This document shows positions 49,501 through 61,500 of a stretch of 64,000 nt of DNA, piece by piece. The stretch is taken from positions 31,322,193 to 31,386,192 of the forward strand of contig JAKGHH010000005.1 in assembly GCA_022828595.1 (NCBI GenBank), read 5' to 3'. Numbering within the stretch: position 1 is the first letter of the stretch; every line of letters begins with the position of its first letter. Source of the stretch: Nelumbo lutea. Lineage: Eukaryota > Streptophyta > Magnoliopsida > Proteales > Nelumbonaceae. The notes beneath the pieces are model-generated. The model saw only the letters and a list, made by a program, of their open reading frames with translations. It had not been told where the DNA came from and ran no database searches. Made by a program: the position numbers and the translations under genes.

Positions 49501-52500
49501 CTAATATCATATCCTATACTTTTTCCCCACAGCCCATTTATGTCTTTTCCTTCAAAAGTATTTTCTTCATTTGGAATTTCTTGGATTAATCCTTTTAAGT
49601 TTTCCCTATATTGTTTTTTAATGGTTTCTTCTAAACCCACTTGAGGTGCATAACACACTAATTATATGAATGATTTTCTCACCTAAAACAAGTCTAATTA
49701 AAATTATTCTATCCCCAATTCTTTTAACATTCACAATTTCACTTTTTAAATTCTTATCTACTATCATCACATACACCATTTCTATTATTCACCTCTCATG
49801 TACACAATGTTGATGGCAACGTCCTTTTTTTGTGATAGATAATGTTGAAAGCAATATCTTGTACCCAAGAAACAAGTTGTTTTGGTTTTTGCACTTGACT
49901 TTCATGGTTTTTCTTTTGTCGATCAAGTACTTGTGCTAGATTCCGGTTGACACATCCTACATATGTCAATTTAACAATATCTTCCATTCATCACACTATT
50001 AATCAAAATTAATGAAACATTGGGTATAATTTTGCTGCGAAACTGAGTAACTGGGGCACAGGATACTGATGACTCATAACTTTAGATTGCCTAAGTTCTC
50101 AGTTTCTTTCTGATGCTCTTCAATTTCTGTTTGTGTGCCAGTGTTTTGTTGTAGCTTTCCTGTAATCGTTTTTATGTTTGACTGAAAATTTTATGTACAT
50201 GCTTTTTGAAATTCATGATACTTTGTTTGAGGATAGAAATACAAAATGAGGTTTAAACTTTTCCAGATGCTGTCACCAAGGAAAAATCTCAAGGATATCT
50301 CTTCCGGTCAGTGCTGAAGTGTATACCTTATTTGATTGAAGAGGTTGGCCGAAGTGACAAAATCACCGAAATAATTCCTCAACATGGTATAAGTATTGAT
50401 CCTGGTGTCCGTGAAGAAGCAGTTCAGGTGCTGAACCGAATTGTAAGATACCTTCCACATCGTCGCTTTGCAGTTATGAGAGGGATGGCCAACTTCATCC
50501 TACGGCTTCCAGATGAATTTCCTCTTCTCATTCAAACATCACTGGGACGCCTGGTGGAACTTATGCGTTTCTGGAGGGCTTGTTTATCTGAGGAGAGACT
50601 AGATTATGATGTTCAGGATGCAAAGCGAGTGGGCCTTGGAAACGAGAAAGTTCAAAAATTTTCTTTCCATCAGTCAGGAGAAGCAATAAATGAGTTTCGT
50701 GCTTCTGAGATAGATGCAGTTGGCCTTATCTTTCTCAGTTCTGTGGATATTCAGATCAGGCATACAGCATTAGAGTTGCTACGCTGTGTTCGGGCATTAA
50801 GAAATGATATAAGAGACCTTTCAATAAATGAACTATCTGATCATAAAATGAAAAATGAAGCTGAGCCAATATTTATTATTGATGTCCTTGAAGAAAATGG
50901 GGTTTGTTATTACCATATTTGTTTACTTTTCTGTGAGTCCTTTTTATTCTCTGTAAGGTTAGCCTTGAACTTAGTCCTTTAAAATTTACAGGATGACATT
51001 GTTCAGAGCTGTTATTGGGATTCTGGCCGCCCCTATGATGTACGGAGGGAATTTGATGCAGTTCCTCCTGATGTGACACTTCAGTCTATTCTTGACACTG
51101 ACAAGAACAGATGGGCCCGCTGTCTTAGTGAGCTTGTGAAATATGCTGATGAGATTTGCCCAAACTCAGTGCAAGAGGCAAAGTAAGTACTCTCTCTCTC
51201 TCAAATTTAGATAACAATAAAACTTTACACTAACATGTATTCAGTTAATATCCTATATGTGCTGTAGGATTATTCATCATTATACAATGACCAATTTTTA
51301 CATATAGTCTACAGAAGTCTTTTTCTTTGAAAAATTTTTAACATCTATTTGAAATTTAGCCTGTATTTTTTTTTTTTGGCTTTTTTCCTTCGTATAGAAG
51401 CTTTCACACTATTTATCCTTTCACTTGTAGTTTTGCTAAAATGTGATGATGAATCTGTTCTATTGCAAGCTAGAAAGCATTTATTTCCATATTGCTGGAG
51501 TTAATAAAGTGGACAGCTATGTGATTAAGGATTCCATTTTCTTAAATCTTGCTCCATCTGGTATCATATGCCTTTCTGTCTAATGTCCAGACTTTTATTC
51601 AGAAGAATCTTGCTTAATCTGTCATACTTTTCTTGTTTTCAACTATTACTTGTATATCATTTGTATAGGTTTAATGTCATAAGATTACCTGAATAAAGTA
51701 GTTTTATATTGCAGTTCGTAGACATACTTAAAGAATATTATTATTGCCTTGAAATATTGATATGGGAACCGAATAGTCAAAATGGGAATCTTTTAGATTT
51801 TTATTTTTGTATTTTTAGACAATAAGAGTATTTTAGTCATTTTACATGTCTGTAGGGTCCAACCTAAGAGATTGATTTGTTTTGTCATTGTTTAGTAGTA
51901 TCTAAAATTTTAGTGTAATTGGTTTAGTAGTTAAGAAGTTATTTCTTGGAATCAAAATATGACAGTGACAGTTGTGTATATTTTGTTTTTCCTAGTTCTA
52001 GTAGGATTGATCACCCTTATAAATGTCCTTGGTGCAAAAGATGGTGAATGATAATGAGTGAATTTAGGTTTATTATTTCTGTAATGAGTGATACCCATGA
52101 ATGCTATAGTGATTCTGGTTACCTTGAGTGATTCTGTGCATTCTCTCTTTTCTTTCTGTCTTTTCTGTATTTTTACAAACATCTATTACAACCATCAACA
52201 GCCCACACATCATCTATTACAACCATCAACAGCCCAAATCATCTCCGTTGCTTTTCATATTTTGTCGTTTCCCACGTCTATTCATGACCTTTTCATATTT
52301 CATTAAGAGATATTAAGAGAAAAATATACAAGAGGGAGGGGTAAAATCTCTGAACCCTCCCTAAAGGTACATTTCAAGTTACAATTATTGCCCAGAATAG
52401 ATTGACTCTTCCCACCCCTTGTTTGGCCAGTGAATCTGCCAAGGAATTGGCACTCCTCTTAGCCCACTGAAATTTGATTTCCATGTTTTGAGTAAACTGT

Positions 52501-55500
52501 TCAACTTTCTTTTTCTCATTTAGGTATTTCCACAAACTGAACTCTTCCTTCTGTAGCCAACTGATAGCCAGCTTAGAATCACCTTCCACCATCAGTTTTC
52601 TGATATTCAGCTCCTGGGCTCTTTTTACCCCTTCCAGAACAGCCAATATTTCAGCTCTTAGAGAATGCCCCCATCCAATAGAACCAGAATACATGGCAAT
52701 AATTCAACCTATTTCATCCCTGAAAATACCTCCTATACCTGACGGGCTTGGATTCCTTCACTGCTACCATCAAACTGAGTTAGATGCAGTCTTTAATAGA
52801 GCTGACCAAGCCACTTCTTTCCAATTACTGATAATGTCTTCTGCTGAATTGTCTTCAAAAAGCTTTATAGTCTTAGTCCAATGAGCCACCCTAATAGAAA
52901 TTAATTTGATGATGACATCCTTATTTCTTTCTTTCTCATGGAAGGTCCTTTAATTCCTTTCCTCCCAAACTGTCCAACAGATAGCTGCTCTTATGCATCT
53001 CCATAGAATTTTACCTCTCCTCTTTAACCCCCTAACTGAAGTAGAATTGGACAAACTTTGCACATTTGGAGGGAGGTCCACCTGCAACCAAAAAGAGAGA
53101 AAAACCAACACCAGATCTCTGAAACAAAGGGGCAGGAAATCAATAAGTGGCGACACCTTTCATCATGTAACATATCATCCCAAAACTCTACTTCTTGATA
53201 AATAACTTCAAATATTAAAGAAACATCGAAGTATATATACAATAGAAGCAACTCTTGCAAAGGAGCAAGCATAGTTTTCAAGGCGCCAAGGCGAGGCTAG
53301 GCAACTAGGGGGCGCCTTGTCGCTTAGCCGCCTAGGTGATGGATTCTTTATGTTAAAAATATAGATCCTAGGGTAGTTCCCTAGGTACCATAACCATATT
53401 TCTTTAATAATTATTCTTGATTTTGATAAGAAAAGTATAAATTTCATATTAAACTATAGAAAAATCAACATATTCATGAGAAGAAAAGGAAGAAGGAATA
53501 TAAAATTCAAAAAATATTGGGGCTGAACCCTTATTCTTGTTATAGGAAAAGAAGAAAATAAAATGTGCTGATTAGATAAAATTTTGAGTTCTTCCTTACT
53601 TATTGGTTCAGGTTTTTAAGTCTTTGAGGGTTCAATACAGCATTTAGCGATGTTTGTGTTGATTAAACCCTAATAAATAAGAAAATAATAAAAAGAAATT
53701 AGTATATAAACACAAAATGATTATTTTAGTTTAATAATGTCTATTTTATAATTATAATCTCAGAAAAGAATGAATAAAAAAGTATTTTATAGTAGGAAGT
53801 AGAAAACTGCTAGGTGATTAGGCGAGGCGAGCCTCAAAGGACGCCTTGTCACCTAAGCGTCACCTTGGCAACTATGGGAGCAAGGTGTAACCTCTCACAA
53901 TGACCTAAAATCAGATTACAATTGATCCCAATTCAAATTCCCTATTAACCCCTTGTTTTGATAAGGTATTGGTCATCCCATTTGCCAATCTTCGAACCTA
54001 TTGTGTCCTTAATGTCATGTTGCTAGTTAACCAGTTCCTGGGTTCTTCAACCATCAGATCACCACCTTAGAGTCCCCTTCAATAATCAACTGCTCCATGT
54101 TCAACTCTTTTGAAATCTGCACTCATGGAAGAACAGCCATGAATTCTTCTCTAATAGAATCCCCAACACCTTCTCGTCCCTAGAATAAAGCAACAACACT
54201 CTAGAAGGGCCTAGATTTCCTTGACTACTCCCCTCAATTTTGTTTAATAAAATCTCCAACAGGATGCAACCAAAGAGAAAAAGCTGATTCTTTTTTTGAA
54301 GAACTTCTTGCCACCTCTCCCCATTTCCTCCAGATATCATCGTCGGAGAATTGTGAGAAGATGTCTATTGCTTTGGCCCAAATGTATCACACTAGTCATA
54401 ACATGTTCTTTTATCACTTCTTTCCTAACTAAAAAAATTCTTTGATTTTGTTCTTTCCAAATAGTCCAAATCAATGCAGCTCTGGTACACCTCCATAGAA
54501 TCTACCTCTTTTTTTAGGTTATCCGTTCCTCGATCAAATAACCTTTTCACTTCCAATGCCAAAATTCACTTGCACCCAAATAAGGAAAAGAGTCATTCCC
54601 AAATGTGTGTGACAAATACATACAGAAATGATCTTTTTTGTAAATTGTCTGTAGCATGGTTTGCAATATAGACGATATTTGGCAAAATATCCCCATTTGT
54701 AATATCATTCCCAAAATCTATTTTCATTAAAATCATTATTTTTTTTAAATATTTTCCAGAAAAGAACCAACAGGGAATTGGTGATTGGATAATTGGCTTA
54801 CTACTTTGATATGTTTCACTTACTATGTCACTATAATTCAAAAGAAAATGAAAAATTCATGTAACTACAGAAGAGTTTTTTGAATCCAACCAAAGCATAT
54901 AGTAACAATAAAGACAAGTTAAAATGGCAAGTAATCGACACATATAAAGAAGGGAAGATGGCTAAAGACCAAAAGGAAGACAAATACCTATTACAGTCTC
55001 TTAATTTTTTCCTATTTGATTTATTCAGTTCTTTGCTATGGTTTTTTGAGCCTTAAATGTGCAATTATGTTTCTTCTAATGATCTCTTGAAGGTTTAGCA
55101 ATCTCCTCTTGACTATAGATCTCTTCACGATTCACATCCATTGTCACAAAGTTCTTCCATTTTCAATTGTATGAAAAAATTGTGTTCCCATTTTGCTCTT
55201 CTATAATCAACTTCTTCCAACTTCTTTAATCTTCATTTTAAGTCTTTATTGTGTATTGGAATACACACTGATAAAATCTAGTTTGTGATTGATTAATGAA
55301 AGGATTTGTTTCACTGTCAATTTCATAAATTTTGGGTTATGATCAACTACTTTGATATACTACGAGGACGGTTGCTAAAGATCTGCAGATAGACCTGTTC
55401 ATGGGTCAGGCTTCATGCCCAGTTTACACTATTTTGGGTTCGGGCTTCAGGCTAGGCCCATTTAAATTTTGGCAAAAGCCAAGACCGAGCCTAGTCCATG

Positions 55501-58500
55501 AACAAGACTCTCTGCAGCTATGAGACTCCTTATGTTGGGTGTTTGTGAATGATTCTATGATTCTGGCAGTGCCCAACAACACAGTTGTCAAGGCGATGCC
55601 TAGGCGACAAGGCGCCCTTTGAGGCTGGCCTTGCCTAATCGCCGAACAGTTTTGTACTATGTATTATAAAATACTTTTTTATTCTTTATTTTTTTACATT
55701 ATAATTATAAAATAGGCACTATTAAACTAAAATATTCATTTTGTGTGTTTATATACTAATTTCTTTTTATTATTTTCTTATTTGTTAGGGTTTAATCAAT
55801 ATAAACATTGCTAAACGCTGTATTGAACCCCCAAAGACTTTAAAACCTGAACCAATAAGTAAGGAAGAACTTAAAATTGTCTAATCAACACATTTTCTTT
55901 TCTTCTTTTCCTATAACAAAAATAAGGGTTCAGCCCCTATATTTTTTGAATTTTCTTTTTCTTTTTCTTTTTCTTCTCATGAATATGTTGATTTTCTATA
56001 CTTTAACATGAACTCTATACTTTTCTTATGAAAATTATGAATAATTATTAAGGAAATATGGTTATGGTACCTAGGGAACTACCCTAGGATCTATGTTTTC
56101 TACATAAAAAATCCATCGCCTAGGTGACTAGGTGACAAGGCGCCCCCCCTGTCGCCTAGCCTCGCCTTGGTGCCTTAAAAACTATGCCCAACAAGGGATT
56201 CGCACCCTCAAACAAGAGGAGAGTGTCACTGCCAAGAACTTGAGTTAGGTGAAGTGTCTTAGTTGAATTAGGACTCTGTAGAGGAATCCTAATGAGGCTA
56301 GGATTCTTGTACAAGCTCCTTGCTAACACCCAGATGAATGTGGAAGGAATTCTGGTTGAACTAGGACTCTGAGGAGGAATCCTAATTACACTAGGGTTGT
56401 ACGTTTTAGTTCCAGAGGAGTGTACTCAAAGGAAAGTTTCTAGGGCTTATCCTGCAGCAGTGTCTAATCCCTAATAACCTAGGTGATTATATGCTAGGAG
56501 CTTCCTTGAAAGAGTTTCAAAACAAGAAATTGAGTTTTATGAGGCTTTTATATCAGACTCTTGGTTAAATCCCATGAAATGGTGATTGGTTGTGGCAACG
56601 GCTATGGACGTGGTATCACAATCAGATTTGGCCATTGTAGTGTAGAAGGATTGAATTATAATTTACTATGCATGAACAAGCCATTGTGATAATTTCCAAG
56701 ACTTAAGGACTTGAGTGCAAATGTGTTGTTGGACTCTTTGCAGTTTTAGAGGTTTTTTTTTTAATCCTGACCACAGATTAGAGAATAGTTGGAAGATTCC
56801 AATTAGAGTAAAGAGACAAGGTATCTCTTTAGAAGCCCTAATCCTTAAGGATGAAAGCTCTAATAGGATCTCACACTTCCTTAGATATCTGCATTTCTTA
56901 ATATATAAAATATTTGAAGAGCTTAGAACGTGTAATACGATCAGCTCTAAAGGAGAGTTTGACCTACACTTCCTGGTGCCCAACAAATCTAGCTTTGAGT
57001 GCTGAAAAGTTGCAGAAAGGGAACAATATGGCTTCCATTGGAGGAGACAACTTGGCTAGTTGGATCAATCAAATTAGTTGATTTTTGCATCAAAGAATTA
57101 TGATCTGGACGCATGATTGAAGCTTCTAAAGTATGACGTAATTAAAATTAAAAATAGTGATGCATCCTATGGAGATCTTGGATTTACAATGAAATTGTTT
57201 CTTTTTTTTCCCCACTATTTCATTTTCATACTCCTGTATGGATATTTACATGGCAATTACAAATTCTAAGATTGCATCTCCTATTTCATTCCTCTCCCCA
57301 AACCCAAATCCTCCATGCTCCATAACATAACCTGCACTTACTTTCTCCACACATCCATTTAGATGTCCTCTTTTAAGATCTTTTTTCTTCACTTGGAATT
57401 TCTTGGATTAGTTCTAGGTTTTTCCAAAATTCTCTTTTAATGTTTTCTTCTAAACTGGTGCATGGGCACTAATTACATTACTGACTTTCTCTCCTAAAAT
57501 AAGTTTGATTAAAATTATTTTATTATCAACTCTTTGCCCTTCCATTTAGTATCTTGTAAGTATGCAATATTCCTCCTCTTCATTGTGTTTATTAATTCCA
57601 TAATCTTTCTTGTTAATATTCCTACATTCGAAGTGATTAAATGAGATCATGTTTCTTGGACTAGCTTCTTTACCTACTCCCATCCAAAAAGGGTGCAGGA
57701 ACCCTTGCCTATTTAACACCATAACCAGACATTGTTGTGACAAGTTGCTCCTAGAAACCACCCTAGTATATCCTTTGCCTATTTGACACCATATCAAGGC
57801 ACCAAGGCGAGGCTAGACCATGAGGGGTGCCTTGTTGCCTAGTCACCTAGGTGATGGATTTTAGATTTTTTTTTTTTTTTGTTTTTTTTAAGTAAAAATC
57901 GTGAATCCTAGGCTAATTCCTTAGGTTCCATAGCAACTAGCAACCATCTTTCATTTGTAATTTTCTATAATCTTCATAGAAAAAGTATTAACTTGTATGA
58001 AAACATAGAAAATCAACATACTGATCAAAAAAGAAGACAGAGAAAATCAACCTATTCATGAGAAGAAAAAGAAGAAAGAAAAGAAAATTCAGAAAATATT
58101 TTCAAGGGTTCAAGACATTATACAATAACATATATGTTGATTGAATCCTAACAAACAAGAAAATAATAAAAGAAACTAGTGCATAAACCCACAAAATGAA
58201 CAATCCAGTCTAATAATATATACTTTATTATTATAATCTCAAAAAATAAAGAATATGAAAAATCATTTATTGTGCCATGTACAAAATAGATTGGCATTTA
58301 AGTGAGATGGCCCTTCATAGGTGCAAAATCAGGATCCATGATCAAGAAAGTTTGGTAAAAGTTTTAGTGCTAGCTGCCAACCTGACACAACCCTCCTTTA
58401 TCCAGGCTTGGGACTGGCAGTGGAAGACAAGCTGTCTTGATTCTTTATAGCCTCAAAGAGGCTAGGGTCTCGGCTAACAGTTAGTTCCGATGCATCAGAA

Positions 58501-61500
58501 GATAACCTGAGTTGATAGCTGATACTGTGGCCACGATTATTAGGATAGGAGTGACCTATATATTTAGCACCTGCTTTTTCCAGATAAGGTATTGCTTTTT
58601 TTTTTCTTTTTCTCCATAAATACATGTCTGGTTTGGCATATACTCTGTTAAAGGAGTTCTGTTGTTTTGTGTTTCTGTTCACACTGCTATGATTTTTTTT
58701 GTCAATAATAGGAAAAAAAAAGAAAAAGAAACATGAGTTTGATCTAGTTGAACTCCTGTTGGACTAAAGTGTTTTCTGAACCTTGTAGATCTAAATCTAA
58801 ACATTTAATTTGAGGAAACATTCATTCATGAAAATAGTCTTTAAAATAGAACAGCAAAACATGTTTCCATGTATATCTCAGCACAGAAAATCTCCATGTG
58901 GTTCACAGAAGTTAACATTTAGGAATTTTGCTCATCTCTTAAGAAATTGATTGATATGTGTTATGGTGCTTCTAATATCCCATGCTATTCAAGTTTTGTT
59001 TCTAACTCAAAATTGATCATTTTCAACTAGAAACCACTAAGGTTGCATTTGTGACTTATTGTTGAGTTTGCAGGCTGGAGGTTGTGCAACGCCTGGCTCA
59101 TATAACACCTATAGAGTTAGGTGGGAAGGCTCATCAGTCACAGGAAGCTGAAAATAAGCTAGATCAGTGGCTCATGTATGCAATGTTTGCATGCTCTTGT
59201 CCACCTGATGGTAGAGAAGTTGGTGGTGTAGCAGCAACCAAAGAACTCTACCATCTTATTTTTCCTTCACTCAAATCTGGATCTGAAGCTCACATAGTAA
59301 GTTAATTCTAATTCAACCTTTTTATGTTTTAGAATCACTAATTTGGTAATTATCTTTGTGGATTGGTATTGCTCCTGCATCTTTTGAAGGACCAACTCTA
59401 TGATGGTGGTAGGAATGCAAATTGGGTTGGTTGGTCTGGGTATTTGTTACATTTTCAATGGGCCCAAACTTGATGTAGTTGAAATTCTTCAAATCGGCAA
59501 TTTGATTTGCACTCCTAGATAGTTGTATCTGTTGGATTAATGATAGGGGTAGAGTAGCAACAGTATTTGGTATGTATGGGGGAGGGGGGTGATTGGACCT
59601 ACAGATAACTTATTTTGAATATGATGTCCAATCTTGTCTGTCTTTTGAACAGTATTAAAAGCTACATTTGTTTGTCTGGAGAAAAGTCCATTTGGTTGTT
59701 GGTAAAAATCATTTTGATTGATTGTTTGAAGGACCGTTTGATAATGGGTAAACTGGATTACATATTGCTTTGTCTTTTAGACTCCATTTGGGAACAGTGC
59801 AGATACAAATATCATGAATGCGATATAGTTGTTTATGTTATTTGGTAATTGATTCCTAGGGTTCACTGTTGGTTATTTAGGTATCCTTTTCCAAATTCTG
59901 AACATAATCATTTCTATGCCACAAAAATAAAAAACTATCATGTTAAAAAAATTGGTATTTAGATTGAAAAGTATAATGGATCTTCTTCATTTTCTTTTTT
60001 ATTCATTTTCTGCTTTTCAGACTGCAGCTACAATGGCTTTGGGTCACTCACATTTGGAAATCTGTGAAATCATGTTTGGTGAGCTTGCATCTTTTGTTGA
60101 GGAGGTCTCACTGGAAACAGAAGGAAAACCAAAATGGAAGGTATGATAAATGATGGATGCCTAAGATATCCCGTACTTTAACCAAAGAGATCTTTATTCC
60201 TAAGAAGAGAAAACTTAATAGTTTTTTTTTTCAATTATAATATATTTCAGTTCTGGTCACATAGGCAATGCCTGCATATATTGTAGGAAATGACTTGATA
60301 TCAAAGATTAAATACATGTGCTTGCTTAGACACCTCAGTTAGGGAGACTATTTTAATGCATATTGACATTTCTCAGATTTTTCAATGTCTAACCAAAGCT
60401 TTGGTAAATATATTCCTTGTTATGGATGCAGAGTCAAAAAGCCCGCCGTGACGAACTCCGTGTTCACATTGCAAATATATATCGTACTGTTGCTGAGAAT
60501 ATCTGGCCTGGAATGCTGAGTCGGAAACCGGTTTTTCGTCTACATTTTTTGAAATTCATTGAAGAAACAACCAAACAGATTGTAACCGCACCCCCTGAGA
60601 GCTTTCAAGAAATGCAACCTCTCCGTTTTGCATTAGCCTCTGTTCTAAGATCACTGGCCCCAGAATTTGTGGAGTCAAGGTCAGAGAAATTTGATGTCAG
60701 AACCCGAAAGCGATTGTTTGATCTTCTTCTCTCTTGGTGTGATGACACAGGTAGTATGTGGAGTCAGGATGCTGTCAGTGATTACCGTCGTGAAATTGAG
60801 CGATACAAGTCAGCTCAGCACAGTCGTTCAAAGGATTCAATAGACAAAATCTCATTTGATAAAGAAATAAATGAGCAAGTTGAGGCAATTCAATGGGCCT
60901 CTATGAATGCCATGGCTTCACTACTGTATGGGCCATGCTTTGATGACAACGCAAGAAAGATGAGTGGCAGGGTGATTTCATGGATTAACAGTTTGTTCAT
61001 TGAGCCAGCACCTAGGGCACCTTTTGGGTATTCACCTGCTGATCCAAGGACCCCATCTTATTCAAAATATACAGGAGATGGAGGCCGTGCTTCTGCTGGA
61101 CGAGATAGACATAGGACTGGCCACCTCCGCGTTTCCCTAGCAAAAACAGCTCTGAAGAATCTTCTGCAGACAAATTTGGACCTGTTTCCTGCCTGCATTG
61201 ACCAGGTAATTGTCTTAACTTAGTATACAAGGATGTCCAACTATAGAGTCAATTCCCTTGCTTGAATGATTCTTGGAGGAGGTATAGATCCTCGCTATAT
61301 TTCATGTTGCATCTCTCCCTATTGTTATTTTTTGTTACAACAATACATTATTAATATCTTCAGAAAGGAGTATAACATTGTATTTCTCTTTAGTGCTACT
61401 ACTCAGATGCTGCCATAGCTGATGGCTATTTCAGTGTGCTTGCTGAAGTCTACATGCGCCAAGAGATCCCAAAATGTGAAATTCAAAGACTTCTGAGTTT

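Larger units (their letters stand above)
33955..49995 (-). mobile_element. RTE-type LINE, antisense, split into five pieces
   Basis: Pieces in coding order, right to left: endonuclease (49995-49390, with an APQVGLEE motif at about 49640); a middle part with [13 protein letters not shown] (49342-49058, partly duplicated); the RT start (about 43490-43256, [12 protein letters not shown] then NGIP); the RT core (41012-40203, with [20 protein letters not shown] and a [17 protein letters not shown] motif); and the C-terminal part (34421 to about 33955, with [18 protein letters not shown]). The APQVGL endonuclease motif and the [12 protein letters not shown] palm motif are diagnostic for plant RTE elements. 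All pieces carry stops. Confidence 0.8.
33789..50266 (+). other. PAG1: PAG1 intron 11 (16,478 bp), RTE element cut by copia and L1 insertions
   Basis: GT-AG intron; exon phase (G|AT) is kept across it. Almost all of it is an antisense RTE-type LINE (about 33955-49995) with inserted copia (34422-40202) and L1 elements (about 41016-43250, 43504-45355 and 45369 to about 49057). The edges 33789-33955 and 49995-50266 are unassigned. Confidence 0.85.
51183..59073 (+). other. PAG1: PAG1 intron 13 (7,891 bp), L1 pieces and three hAT-like MITEs
   Basis: GT-AG intron. Contains L1 fragments (about 52300-53190 and 53890-54830, both antisense), MITEs (53270-53876, 55580-56186 and about 57790-58320) and an RTE endonuclease piece (about 57240-57780). 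The stretch 51183-52300 holds A/T-rich sequence and a small tandem repeat near 52180-52235 (CATCTATTACAACCATCAAC). 54830-55570, 56195-57240 and 58320-59073 hold nothing I can assign. Confidence 0.8.

Noticed and set aside
51750..52250. Possible solo LTR
   Set aside because: It has TG...CA-like ends and a TATAAATG word, but I found no 5-bp target duplication and no matching LTR.
60417..61223. Free-standing 268-aa gene
   Set aside because: It is exon 16 of the PAG1-family gene read through its flanking intron bases; splice sites and phase join it to exons 15 and 17.
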